Assembly: GCF_029625435.1 (NCBI RefSeq)
Contig: NZ_CP121208.1
Location: 558,001 to 622,000 of the forward strand
Reading direction: 5' to 3'
DNA: 64,000 nucleotides
Source: Arcanobacterium canis
GTDB lineage: Bacteria; Actinomycetota; Actinomycetes; Actinomycetales; Actinomycetaceae
Position 1 is the stretch's first letter, and the number at the start of each line of letters is the position of its first letter. A program made the translations under genes and the position numbers. Positions 51,027 to 61,125 of this stretch are shown here, in pieces. The notes under the pieces are model-generated. The model was not told the origin of the DNA, did no database searches, and worked only from the letters and a program-made list of their open reading frames with translations.

Positions 51027-52732
51027 AACATTTGTTTGAACTCGCTTTCATGTGAAAGGAGTTCTCCGAAAGTGCCTTCTTCGACAATCGTGCCCTTCTT
51101 CATAACGTAGATGAATCCTGTGGATCGTAAAGTCGAGACTCGGTGGGTGGTGAGGATAATGATTCTTTTTGACGCTTCTTTTGAGAGCTTGTGAAAAATC
51201 AATTCTTCTGTGGGTGCGTCAATTGCGCTTGTTGGCTCGTCAAGGAACCACACGGGTGCGTCTGAGAGATACGCACGCGCGATGGTGAGTCTTTGCCATT
51301 GCCCGCCAGAGAGGTTAACGCCACCCCATTGCGCACCCAGCAGAGTCTGCACTCCGTCGGCAAGCTCCGAAACAAAAGAGTACGCCTCCGCAAAGCGCAG
51401 CGCTTCGTCAATTTCCGATTCAGATATATCGTTCCTGTTGAGTCCCATCGTCAGGAACTCTCGTACGGTCAGCTCATAATGTCCGTAATCTTGCTGGACA
51501 ACAGCGTAAGGATAACGAAAAGCTCCCGACGAGAGATCGACGCTCAGAGCGCCAATCTTCAAACTGCCCGACGCTTCAGGTTGTGATCCCATCATCGCGC
51601 GGATCAAGGACGTCTTACCCGAACCATTTTCTCCGACGATTGCTACGAGAGTTCCTTTATCCGTAGCAAGATTTGCTGAGCGTACAGCTACGACATCTCC
51701 ATACCTCACGGTTATATCGTTCGCACAGAAATTCTGAACCGACGCAATATCTAACTCGGTTACTCGATCATCTTCCACACGCAGAAAATCCCGAAAATGC
51801 CGATTCGCCGGAATGGATGTCACAAGTTCACCGATTTGATACCCGATCCCTGCCATCGCTCCGATTCCGCTCATGAGACCGGCGATTCCTGCAAACACTG
51901 CTCCGGCGTCCTGGGCTGAATCCCTGTAAAGAAAGACCAGGGCCAAGCAGAAGAGAACAGTTGTGGCGAGACCCGACATCGCGTCCGATACAACTGCTAG
52001 TCCTTCGAGGTTTTCTCGTATTTTTCGATAAAGCGCTCTCATTTCTTGCGAACGAGAAGCGATAAAGGATGATGCTCGTAGATTGACCAATTCGCTTCCC
52101 GTGCTCTGATACGAAATCTGGTCTTGAAAATATACAGAACGTCGGTTCTTCTGCGCAGCTTCGGGCCAGAGGCGAGACTCTTGTCTGCCATACCATGCAT
52201 AGGCAACCGCGGTAGGTATGGGAGCTAAAACGCTGATCATCGCCGCGCCCTGGCTCAAATCCCATAGTGTTAGCGCCAGGGTAGAAGCTGTAATCGTGGC
52301 GGTAAAGATATTGATCGTTGCTTGGAACTGAGACGAAACATGCCCTTCACTAGTGCATTGACGGGCTTTCCTGAGTTTGTCCATAAACAGTTCCGAGGCG
52401 TAAGAGCGTGCTGAGCTGCGCGCGAGCACGCAGTCAAAATGATCTGCAGCGAACGCGTTTACTCTCATCGCATTGACCCGGGATAAAGTGTTGGCAACTT
52501 GCTGAAGGGCTCCTCCCGCACCAAACACTAACCCGGTTAAAATAATGAGCCCGATTGCGCCATGTGAATGTGAAAGAGAATTCGAGAGCTGTCGAATTAA
52601 TAGAACGTTGACAGCCGGAATAAGAGCGACACCAAGAAGCATGATCGTCGAAGCTGTAGCAAAAGCTGGCGACGCCTGCCAACCGTAACGCAGAGCCCAT
52701 AACCAATCTGGGTAGTTCCTCAACTCATTCAT
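50963..52732 (-). CDS. ABC transporter, fused permease and ATPase (exporter type)
   Basis: 589 residues from ATG at 52732 (a TTG at 52744 is possible). Six membrane helices in the N-terminal half (about 25-310) and a C-terminal ATPase with VGENGSGKTSLI, Q-loop VQQDYGHY, NLSGGQWQRLTIARA, VWFLDEPTSAID and TTHR. Resembles lantibiotic- or multidrug-type half transporters that dimerise; no peptidase domain and no obvious substrate gene adjacent. Its C terminus overlaps the DUF2800 chimera, so the end may have been altered by the rearrangement. Confidence 0.88.
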   Translation of the reverse strand: MNELRNYPDWLWALRYGWQASPAFATASTIMLLGVALIPAVNVLLIRQLSNSLSHSHGAIGLIILTGLVFGAGGALQQVANTLSRVNAMRVNAFAADHFDCVLARSSARSYASELFMDKLRKARQCTSEGHVSSQFQATINIFTATITASTLALTLWDLSQGAAMISVLAPIPTAVAYAWYGRQESRLWPEAAQKNRRSVYFQDQISYQSTGSELVNLRASSFIASRSQEMRALYRKIRENLEGLAVVSDAMSGLATTVLFCLALVFLYRDSAQDAGAVFAGIAGLMSGIGAMAGIGYQIGELVTSIPANRHFRDFLRVEDDRVTELDIASVQNFCANDITVRYGDVVAVRSANLATDKGTLVAIVGENGSGKTSLIRAMMGSQPEASGSLKIGALSVDLSSGAFRYPYAVVQQDYGHYELTVREFLTMGLNRNDISESEIDEALRFAEAYSFVSELADGVQTLLGAQWGGVNLSGGQWQRLTIARAYLSDAPVWFLDEPTSAIDAPTEELIFHKLSKEASKRIIILTTHRVSTLRSTGFIYVMKKGTIVEEGTFGELLSHESEFKQMFHSQLENTAAPLSSASNNASS

Positions 52733-52811
52733 TGTGACACTCAATCGCTCTCATGCACTCCAGGATCAAACGCCTATGCGCCAAACCATTCTTGGGATCA
52801 CTATAGCCATA

Positions 52812-53024
52812 TCAAACCCACGCCTGTCCAGGTTCTTGATCGTACCCATCAACAACATCTCCAACCTTATTCGACCACATGTTGATTGATGAGTAGGGAA
52901 TTGAATAGATCTCCACCTTTTTGCCAGTGAATCCCTGCGCATCACGGATAATTAATCGTTTTGAGGTGAAAATTGCTGAATCACGCAGAGTTTTGTAGGC
53001 AGCATAAGGTTGCTCTCCTTGCAC
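52812..53024 (-). pseudogene. Fragment of a bacterial PH-domain protein
   Basis: 70 residues from a GTG: YAAYKTLRDSAIFTSKRLIIRDAQGFTGKKVEIYSIPYSSINMWS is the core of bPH_1 (DUF1696/YvbH-type) domains of about 125 residues. The N-terminal 20-25 residues and the second half of the domain are missing or changed (after NKVGDVVDGY), so this is a remnant. Function of intact relatives is unclear. Confidence 0.65.
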
Positions 53025-53120
53025 AAGAACCTAGTTGACATCTTGTGGGATCGGAACTTCTTCAAAGACGGCGCCCGCACTTCACAAATCTTTGGGTTTT
53101 ACAGCGCATCCCGCTTCGCA

Positions 53121-53405
53121 TCAGTCGCGATAGATTTTGTCTCTGCGGCCAATAGAGAATACTTCGATGGTGATCGTGGCGTCAGCAATGAGTGCAAGGA
53201 TCCTGTATGAGCCCACACGGTAGCGCCATTCGCCTGAGTGGTTCGCTGTCAATCCTTTTCCGAATGCCCGCGGATCCGCGCAGCCGTCTAGGTTGTTTTT
53301 GATCCATGTCGCCAAGATTCGCGCATCGAATCGGTCCATCTTCTTGAGTTGCTTGCGTGCGCGAGAAGTGACTTCAACTCGGTATCGTTTTGGTGTAACA
53401 GGCAC
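53121..53405 (-). CDS. RelE/ParE-family toxin
   Basis: 94 residues from a GTG start: MPVTPKRYRVEVTSRARKQLKKMDRFDARILATWI, then RAFGKGLTANHSGEWRYRVGSYRILALI and VFSIGRRDKIYRD, the RelE core with the conserved G-x-WRYR-x-G-x-YR and C-terminal GxRxxIY. Such toxins cleave mRNA on the ribosome. It follows a relB-type antitoxin by 2 bases; the antitoxin frame is broken. Confidence 0.9.
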   Translation of the reverse strand: MPVTPKRYRVEVTSRARKQLKKMDRFDARILATWIKNNLDGCADPRAFGKGLTANHSGEWRYRVGSYRILALIADATITIEVFSIGRRDKIYRD

Positions 53406-53407
53406 GA

Positions 53408-53616
53408 TTAGAGCTCGCCAAGAATATCGTCAATGCTAAAACGTTCACCGTCGTCTTTGGCGATTGCCTCCCGAAGTTCCTGGAGGTCGTAGGAATCTTC
53501 AACCTTTTCGAGGATTGCGCTTCGGGCAAAGTCTGAGATTGTGATGCCTTCAAATTTGCAAACTTCCGGATAAGCGCGGCATCTTCTGCAGGCATCCGGA
53601 CAGTCATCGTGCTCAT
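53408..53616 (-). pseudogene. RelB-type antitoxin with a frameshift
   Basis: MSTMTVRMPAEDAALIRKFAN is read from ATG 53616; the continuation FEGITISDFARSAILEKVEDSYDLQELREAI...DDILGEL is in a second frame. A one-base loss at about 53550-53555 (in AAATTTG) joins the two, and the repaired protein of about 69 residues would be a normal ribbon-helix-helix antitoxin. Unless the shift is suppressed, a short N-terminal product or a fused out-of-frame product is made. Sequencing error must be excluded. Confidence 0.8.
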
Positions 53617-53644
53617 ATTTGGTCGACGGCGATGATCTCGTCAT

Positions 53645-53913
53645 CTTGCAGGCGCGGTATCACTACAGCTAAGTACTTCCCTGCTGGTGTACTTGAGGGG
53701 AAGTTCTGCCTTGCCACGGTATTACCGGTACGTATTTCCTTTTTCCTTTGCGAAAGTAAGGAGGAGAACAGCGAACACGAGAGGGGAGAACATCGTGTGG
53801 CCAGCCATGACGACGGCGTTACTTGGGGACCAGCCTGTCACGATTGCGCTACGTTTCACTCGCTCCGAACCGCGCAAGGTTTTCGGTGGGTGAGCGCACA
53901 ATCGTCTTGCCTC
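53645..53913. other. Intergenic region without a supported gene
   Basis: 269 bases. On the minus strand a short open stretch encodes a single hydrophobic segment (MAGHTMFSPLVFAVLLLTFA) within about 50 codons, perhaps a remnant of a membrane protein. Nothing else is evident. Confidence 0.35.
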
Positions 53914-54165
53914 TCAAGATACGGAGTCGATAGCATTCTTCGCCGTCACGAGGTCGGCTCCAGTGCGCTCGCGATATGCTTTCACCGCTTCGATCTTGCG
54001 CCCCGTTGCAACAAGCTGACGTTCCTTGGGAGATACCCCAAAAGCGTCAATATTTTTTGCGTCATCACCAAGGCGAGCTTTTAGCTGAGCAACAAGAGCT
54101 AAAAGGCGTCCGTTCTCTCGTCGCAGGCGTTCAATTTCTCGTGCCTGATCGAACCATTTTGCCAT
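53914..54165 (-). CDS. Small coiled-coil protein with L7/L12 C-terminal-like domain
   Basis: 83 residues, ATG at 54165 with AGGGAGGATAAAG upstream. N-terminal heptad region QAREIERLRRENGRLLALVAQLKARL (about 6-33), then GRKIEAVKAYRERTGADLVTAKNAIDSV, which matches the helix pair of ribosomal protein L7/L12 C-terminal domains (K-I-x-A-I-K-x-x-R-x-x-T-G-L-x-L-x-x-A-K-x-x-V-E). Such small proteins are common in actinomycetes; role unknown. Confidence 0.75.
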   Translation of the reverse strand: MAKWFDQAREIERLRRENGRLLALVAQLKARLGDDAKNIDAFGVSPKERQLVATGRKIEAVKAYRERTGADLVTAKNAIDSVS

Positions 54166-54189
54166 CTTTATCCTCCCTAAAAGACTGAC

Positions 54190-55710
54190 CTACGCATCAT
54201 CCCGAGAAAATGCGTTGCGCATTGTCATCGAGGCATCGAAGAGAACCTTGTCGAGCAGGTCGTCGGTTTCGCGCTGGAGCATGTCTGCGATTTTTTGGTT
54301 TGCGTCTTCCATCAAGGCGCGGGCGTCAGCGCTCACCTCACCAGCTGACTCTCTACCCGAGGCCCCAGCCACACGAATCTGCGCAAGCTTCGCATCAGTT
54401 TCCTTAATCACGATGCGTGCCAGCGCGCCGACCTTTTGCTGATAGCGCTCCACATGCGCGATGCACTCGTGATAGTGGGCGTCGGTCAGAGCCGCGATAA
54501 TGCGGTTTTGCCAGTAGTGTGCCTCCGTCGTCACCCGGCCAGTGGTATCGGCGAGGTAGGCCGGCGTCGTCGTCACCCGAGCATAGAACGGAACCATCGC
54601 GTTGAACGGCATGGAACCGAACGCCACCCAGTGAAGCGGCTCGGCGCCCGCACGAATATTCAGCCCGCCCACCGACGTCGTGCGGTTGATACCGATTGGG
54701 CGGTACTTGCCGCGGTCGAGGCCGTGGCGCGCGTACGGGTCAAACCCGGTGCCCTGGTAGTGGTACGCCATCGCGTACTTGACTTCTTCCATCGGGATTT
54801 TGTGTTCGGGTACGCGGCACCAGGGCAGATCGTCGGACATGGGGGTGTAGTCGGCATCGAGGCCGTCCCACACGTTCGAGCGCGGGTTGAAGTAACGCTG
54901 CAGGCCCCACGCGCGGGGAGTGTTGTACGTGTGGTCAGAATCAGAGTGGGAGCCGAATGCATGACGCGGATTGAACGCATCTCCGCTTCCAAGATCCAGA
55001 TGATTGTCCGCAATGAACTCACGCATATCAGCTGAGCACATGTATTCGCGTTGCTCGCCAAAAGCGTCATCAAAGTCGAAGGTATCCAGGCCGAGCTGGT
55101 TAGGGATAATCGCGTAGGCATCGTCGGGAAGGCGACGAGCCATCCAGTGGTGTCCGCCAACGGTTTCCAGCCACCAGATCTCATCGCCGTCGCCAAAAGC
55201 GATGCCATTCATCTCGTAGGTGCCGTGTTCTTCGAGGAGTGCGCCGAGTCGCGTTACGCCCTCGCGTGCGGAACGGATGTAGGGCAAGACAAGGAGAACG
55301 AGATCTTCTTCGCCGATCCCGCCGGGATGCTCCGGCTGATAATCGGGATCGCCTTCGCTGCCGCGGGCGGGGGAAAACTCAACGAGAGGATCAGCTGCGA
55401 GGACCCGTTCGTTGCTAGTGAGCGTTTCAGTTGCCGACATCGCCACACCCGCCGCATTAATTCCAGCATTTGGCCACACACCCTTGTGCTGGATCGCGTC
55501 TGGCATACACGTGTACGAGATCAGGTCATCTGGCAGGTTCACGACCACATGGGACTGGGTGGAGACGTAGCGTTTGGGTTGCTTTTCCGGCGCGACGACG
55601 ACGAAGCGCTTTGCCTCAAAGTTTCCCGCTCCAGAATCGTCCGTGCGGGCGATCATTGTCGAGCCGTCGTTCGAAGCCTTCTTGCCGACGAGGATGGTGG
55701 TGCAACCCAT
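54190..55710 (-). CDS. C69-family dipeptidase
   Basis: 506 residues. Begins MGCTTILVGKKASNDGSTMIARTDDS: the Cys at position 3 is the Ntn-type nucleophile once the leading MG is removed, and the family signature TDD is next. Later motifs include GINAAGVAMSATET and WWLETVGGHHWMA. It hydrolyses dipeptides in the cytoplasm. AGGGACACTC precedes the ATG. Monocistronic, divergent from the ABC-F gene. Confidence 0.92.
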   Translation of the reverse strand: MGCTTILVGKKASNDGSTMIARTDDSGAGNFEAKRFVVVAPEKQPKRYVSTQSHVVVNLPDDLISYTCMPDAIQHKGVWPNAGINAAGVAMSATETLTSNERVLAADPLVEFSPARGSEGDPDYQPEHPGGIGEEDLVLLVLPYIRSAREGVTRLGALLEEHGTYEMNGIAFGDGDEIWWLETVGGHHWMARRLPDDAYAIIPNQLGLDTFDFDDAFGEQREYMCSADMREFIADNHLDLGSGDAFNPRHAFGSHSDSDHTYNTPRAWGLQRYFNPRSNVWDGLDADYTPMSDDLPWCRVPEHKIPMEEVKYAMAYHYQGTGFDPYARHGLDRGKYRPIGINRTTSVGGLNIRAGAEPLHWVAFGSMPFNAMVPFYARVTTTPAYLADTTGRVTTEAHYWQNRIIAALTDAHYHECIAHVERYQQKVGALARIVIKETDAKLAQIRVAGASGRESAGEVSADARALMEDANQKIADMLQRETDDLLDKVLFDASMTMRNAFSRDDA

Positions 55711-55981
55711 GAGTGTCCCTTCTTTGCTGACACGAATGTGTGTGACGGGCGGATTCCCGATGCAGCGCCGATGTTATAGTGCGATTATAGTCCTCAATGT
55801 CGGTATCCAGCGAAATTTGCACCAGGTGCAACCGCGTTGCGCAGGCCCTTCGCTCGATGGGGTGATACGCGCCGCCCTGAGACACGGTTTTGGAGCATGT
55901 GAAGAGGCGGGACGTGTTAAAGTGAATACGTCCAACAACTATCGCGAGAGGTTTGACGCTTAGATGTCGATGTGATTTCCA

Positions 55982-55996
55982 CTCAGCTGTGCTGAG
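55982..55996 (+). promoter_or_regulatory. Short hairpin in the ABC-F leader
   Basis: CTCAGCTGTGCTGAG, 35 bases before the ABC-F start and near a possible tiny leader frame (GTG-ATT-TCC-ACT-CAG-CTG-TGC-TGA at 55970-55993). Might be an attenuator as found for some antibiotic-induced ABC-F genes; weak evidence. The rest of 55711-56030 holds only the divergent promoters. Confidence 0.3.
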
Positions 55997-56030
55997 ACGT
56001 GACCAAAGTTTCAACGTCCAGGAGATCATT

Positions 56031-57701
56031 ATGCCCTCGATAATCCTTAACGCTCTTTCGTTTTCTTATGGATCCCACCTCGTTCTTGATGAAGTTAATT
56101 TGCACATCAGCGAAGGCGAGCGAGCTTTCCTGATTGGCCCGAATGGCAGTGGAAAAACCACCCTACTCAAGCTTCTCACCGGTGATCTTTGCCCAGATTC
56201 GGGCCAGATTATCTCCGCTCCGGTCAAGCACCGAGCGCCAAATGTAGATGATTTTGATGGTACTGTCGGCGAATATTTTGATGTCGCTTTCGCCTATTTG
56301 AGGGAGCTATCACTCCGATTTGATCGCGTTACGTCCTCGCTCGCCAGCGGCGGTCAGTCGCTTGAGGAACAGTACGATTGTCTTCTTGCTGAGATGAACG
56401 CCCGAGATATATGGTCCCTGGAAGCTCGCATCAGTGAGACTCTTCATGGATTGGGAATGGACGGCATCGGGAAAATGCGAGAACGTGATGTGACATCCTT
56501 GTCTCCGGGGCAACGCGCACGAATCCGTTTGGCAGCTTTACTTATTCTCCGACCACAGGCTCTCATCCTTGATGAACCGACCAACCATCTAGACTCTGAC
56601 GCTATGAGCTATTTGGCTCAGACGATCAATAATTGGGACGGGCCGGTGCTCGTAGCAAGCCACGACCGGGCGTTTATTGAGGACACAGCTACTGTTATCT
56701 ACGACATGGATAACGCCGTGTGGTCGCAGATAGCGAAAGCTCGTGGGAAAGAACGCATTTCTGGTATTCATCGTGTCGCGGGTAAATACTCAGATTATCT
56801 CATTGCGAAAGAAGTTGCGTGGAGCAAATATAACCAGATGTATGCGTGGCAACAGGAGAAAAAGCGTGATCTGCGAGAGCATCATCATCAGAGTGCGATT
56901 ATTGCGCAAGGCGGCCGTCGAGTAAAAGAACCACCGTTTCGCATGGCAAAAAAGTATTTTGCTGATCGTGCAGCCTCTACTTCCGTCAGGCGAACACGAA
57001 ATGACGACGTTCGGCTCGAACGGTTGCAAGAGCGAGAAGTTCGCAAGCCTCGGCACTATGAACTCGCCTTTCCCCTCCGTCGCGACGACGTTGGGGTGGG
57101 TGTTGCTGTGAGCTTGCGAAAGGCAAAAGTGGCGGGCAGGCTTGCTCCTCTCGATCTCGATGTGGCAGCAGGGGAACATCTCCTTGTGACAGGTGCGAAT
57201 GGCACAGGAAAATCTACTTTGCTTAACTGGATCGCGAAAGGTGCGCCACCGGCTGGTGTTGATGCGAGCGGGAATATGACACGTGATAATCGAATCAGCA
57301 TAGTCCCGCAGCGTCTTCCCATTGAAGGGGACCCAGGTTTCAATAGCTTCGTCTGGCAAAACGGGATTGGTGAGCTCGGCAAGGGGATATTGCATCCTTC
57401 GATGTGGTCTACAGCAATCAATCAGCTCTCGGCTGGAAATCAACGACGGGCTCAGATTGCTGTTGCATTGGGTGAAAGTCCAGCTTTACTTATTATTGAT
57501 GAGCCGACAAACTATCTTGACCTTGAGACAATGGAAGCCTTGGAAGTTGCCTTGTCTATGTGGAACGGGACGCTGATAGTTGCTACTCACGATCGGTGGT
57601 TGATTGACCACTGGCGTGGCAGACACATCACTCTCAGTGGTGTCGATCCAGTGGTCAACGATGTGGATACTCAAACGAGAACGGGTACTCACACAAGTTG
57701 A
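56031..57701 (+). CDS. ABC-F family ATPase
   Basis: 556 residues from ATG at 56031 with CAGGAGATCATT upstream. Two ATPase domains: IGPNGSGKTTLL/LSPGQRARIRLA/LILDEPTNHLD and VTGANGTGKSTLL/LSAGNQRRAQIAVA/LLIIDEPTNYLD, with no membrane helices, joined by a charged linker (about 235-345). ABC-F proteins act on the ribosome; some protect it from macrolides, lincosamides or similar drugs. Whether this is a resistance or housekeeping member cannot be told from the sequence. Confidence 0.9.
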   Translation: MPSIILNALSFSYGSHLVLDEVNLHISEGERAFLIGPNGSGKTTLLKLLTGDLCPDSGQIISAPVKHRAPNVDDFDGTVGEYFDVAFAYLRELSLRFDRVTSSLASGGQSLEEQYDCLLAEMNARDIWSLEARISETLHGLGMDGIGKMRERDVTSLSPGQRARIRLAALLILRPQALILDEPTNHLDSDAMSYLAQTINNWDGPVLVASHDRAFIEDTATVIYDMDNAVWSQIAKARGKERISGIHRVAGKYSDYLIAKEVAWSKYNQMYAWQQEKKRDLREHHHQSAIIAQGGRRVKEPPFRMAKKYFADRAASTSVRRTRNDDVRLERLQEREVRKPRHYELAFPLRRDDVGVGVAVSLRKAKVAGRLAPLDLDVAAGEHLLVTGANGTGKSTLLNWIAKGAPPAGVDASGNMTRDNRISIVPQRLPIEGDPGFNSFVWQNGIGELGKGILHPSMWSTAINQLSAGNQRRAQIAVALGESPALLIIDEPTNYLDLETMEALEVALSMWNGTLIVATHDRWLIDHWRGRHITLSGVDPVVNDVDTQTRTGTHTS

Positions 57702-57838
57702 TTGGCTATCGCCCCTGTGTCAGCGCTCAGCGTAGGTGTCTGCCTTGTCTCCTCCTGAGCAGAGTATTCCTGTGTAGAGTGATCGCAAAGCGCGGGGCAG
57801 GTAGCTTCGCGCGCATTGCTCACACCTGAGGAGAAACA

Positions 57839-58261
57839 ATGAAAAAGATCTGGATCGCTGCATGTGTGTATGCGGCGCTTGGCCTGACGGCCGGTCTTTT
57901 GTACCGCACGTTAACGCACTCGATGGATGTGATTCCCAAAACTCAGCTCGCCACACTCCATACCCACCTGCTGGCTTTGGGGATGCTGGTGATGCTGGTG
58001 GTCCTCGCACTTGACGCTGTTTTCCATATTTCCCACACGCGTTCCTTTAAGGGCTTCTTCCATGGTTACAACACGGGGCTTGCTTTAACCGCTGGCGTCA
58101 TGCTTTGGCAAGGGATCCTCCAACTCAACGGACGCGACGGTGGGGCTGCAGCTGCTGGTATTGCTGGTCTTGGGCATATCGCGATCACCGTTGGCATCGT
58201 ATTCCTCTTTGTTAGCCTGGCTAGACCTGTGCGCGAACTTGCAGCGCAGCGCGAGGCATAA
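57839..58261 (+). CDS. DUF2871 membrane protein
   Basis: 140 residues with four membrane helices; GLLYRTLTHSM and TQLATLHTHLLALGMLVML carry the conserved His residues typical of DUF2871 (heme-copper-oxidase-like fold fragment, function unknown). ACCTGAGGAGAAACA precedes the ATG. Followed by a terminator. Confidence 0.9.
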   Translation: MKKIWIAACVYAALGLTAGLLYRTLTHSMDVIPKTQLATLHTHLLALGMLVMLVVLALDAVFHISHTRSFKGFFHGYNTGLALTAGVMLWQGILQLNGRDGGAAAAGIAGLGHIAITVGIVFLFVSLARPVRELAAQREA

Positions 58262-58265
58262 TCCT

Positions 58266-58295
58266 ATCGGCTCAGTTTTCTGGGCCGATTTTTCT
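58266..58295 (+). terminator. Terminator after the DUF2871 gene
   Basis: ATCGGCTCAG with complementary CTGGGCCGAT and a TTTTCTT tail, 4 bases after the stop. Confidence 0.8.
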
Positions 58296-58401
58296 TAGGC
58301 TTTCCGCGCCTTGAAGCAGGTGAATAAAGCAGTATCGCGGGCCGAGAAATTGATGCTCGTGAGGTTGTGACTTCGGCTATCCTGAACCCAAGGAGGAACT
58401 C

Positions 58402-59370
58402 ATGACGACCCATGCAAAAGTAGAGATCATCACGTCTCGCGACGTTCCACTCGGCGGCCCGCGAGCCATGACAGTCAAGCGCACGCTCCCTCAGCGCCAA
58501 CGCTCCTTGATTGGAGCGTGGTGTTTTTGTGACCACTATGGTCCTGACGATGTTGCATCCACTGGCGGTATGGACGTTGCGCCGCACCCGCATATGGGGC
58601 TGCAGACGGTATCGTGGCTGTTCGAGGGGCAAATCATGCATAACGACGCTGCAGGATTTCACGCTGTCGTTCGCCCTGGGGAAGCCAATTTCATGACCGC
58701 AGGTCATGGAATCTCGCACTCTGAAACTTCTACTCAAGCCACGACTACCTTGCATGGCGTGCAGTTATGGGTCGCTTTGCCTGATTCCGTCCGTGAAGGT
58801 GAGCGGAACTTTGAAAACTACGTTCCGCAACCCGTGCCCTTCGACGGCGGTCATGCGCTTGTTTTTATGGGCTCACTCATGGGAAGCACATCACCGATCA
58901 CCTGTTTTACTCCGCTTGTTGGTGCGGAGATCAACCTCGACGCCGGTGCGCAGCTCACTATCGACGTGCAACCGACCTTTGAACATGGAGTACTTGTCGA
59001 TTGTGGGGAAGTGGAACTCGAAGGAACGAAAGTTGCACGTACAGAACTTGCCTACACCGGCGTCGGCGAAGAAACGCTGACCATCGCCAACACAGGTCAG
59101 ACGCAGGCACGCGTCATCCTTATTGGGGGAGAGCCTTTTACAGAGTCGCTCGTGATGTGGTGGAACTTCATCGGGCGCACGCATGATGAAATTGTGCGCG
59201 CACGCGAGGAATGGCAGTTCCATTCGGGACGTTTTGGGACGGTGGAAGGATACATTGGCCATCATCAAGACGGGCCGAGTTGGCTTCCTGCGCCTGAAAT
59301 GCCGCATACGCCCATTCGCCCGCGGGTCAATCCGGCTCCAGTTGCCCGCCCGCAGATGCGCATTGATTAA
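58402..59370 (+). CDS. Pirin family protein
   Basis: 322 residues, bicupin. The metal-binding N-terminal cupin shows HPHMGLQTVSWLFEGQIMHND, and PGEANFMTAGHGISHSE is the pirin signature; the C-terminal cupin carries GGEPF. Bacterial pirins are iron-binding proteins; some have quercetinase activity or bind metabolic enzymes. CCAAGGAGGAACTC precedes the ATG. Confidence 0.94.
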   Translation: MTTHAKVEIITSRDVPLGGPRAMTVKRTLPQRQRSLIGAWCFCDHYGPDDVASTGGMDVAPHPHMGLQTVSWLFEGQIMHNDAAGFHAVVRPGEANFMTAGHGISHSETSTQATTTLHGVQLWVALPDSVREGERNFENYVPQPVPFDGGHALVFMGSLMGSTSPITCFTPLVGAEINLDAGAQLTIDVQPTFEHGVLVDCGEVELEGTKVARTELAYTGVGEETLTIANTGQTQARVILIGGEPFTESLVMWWNFIGRTHDEIVRAREEWQFHSGRFGTVEGYIGHHQDGPSWLPAPEMPHTPIRPRVNPAPVARPQMRID

Positions 59371-59583
59371 GCCGCGATGGGACGAGGGTCGAAATCACGC
59401 CACCTGAGTGTTTGCCATATGGAATGATTTGTTCCGAATTGTGGACACTAAACATATTAGTGCTCTTTTTCGAGGCTGAGATTGCCGCGAAATAGCGCCA
59501 ATTCTCAAATAGTGAGATTAAATAGTTCCAAATTGCGAGACAAAAGGCGAAAACCTCTTTCTTTCGCTCTCTTTGCTCCATAG

Positions 59584-61038
<1,455 letters not shown>

Positions 61039-61125
61039 GGTGCCGACGCGGCTGCCTGAGAACGTCCTTTAGCGCAGCGTCGTCGCCCACCCCAATCGCA
61101 CTTGACACTAGAGAGAAGAAAAATA

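Noticed and set aside
53632-54084. Plus-strand open frame of 150 codons
   Set aside because: It covers the antisense of the well-supported L7/L12-CTD-like gene and has a Cys/His-rich random-looking translation.
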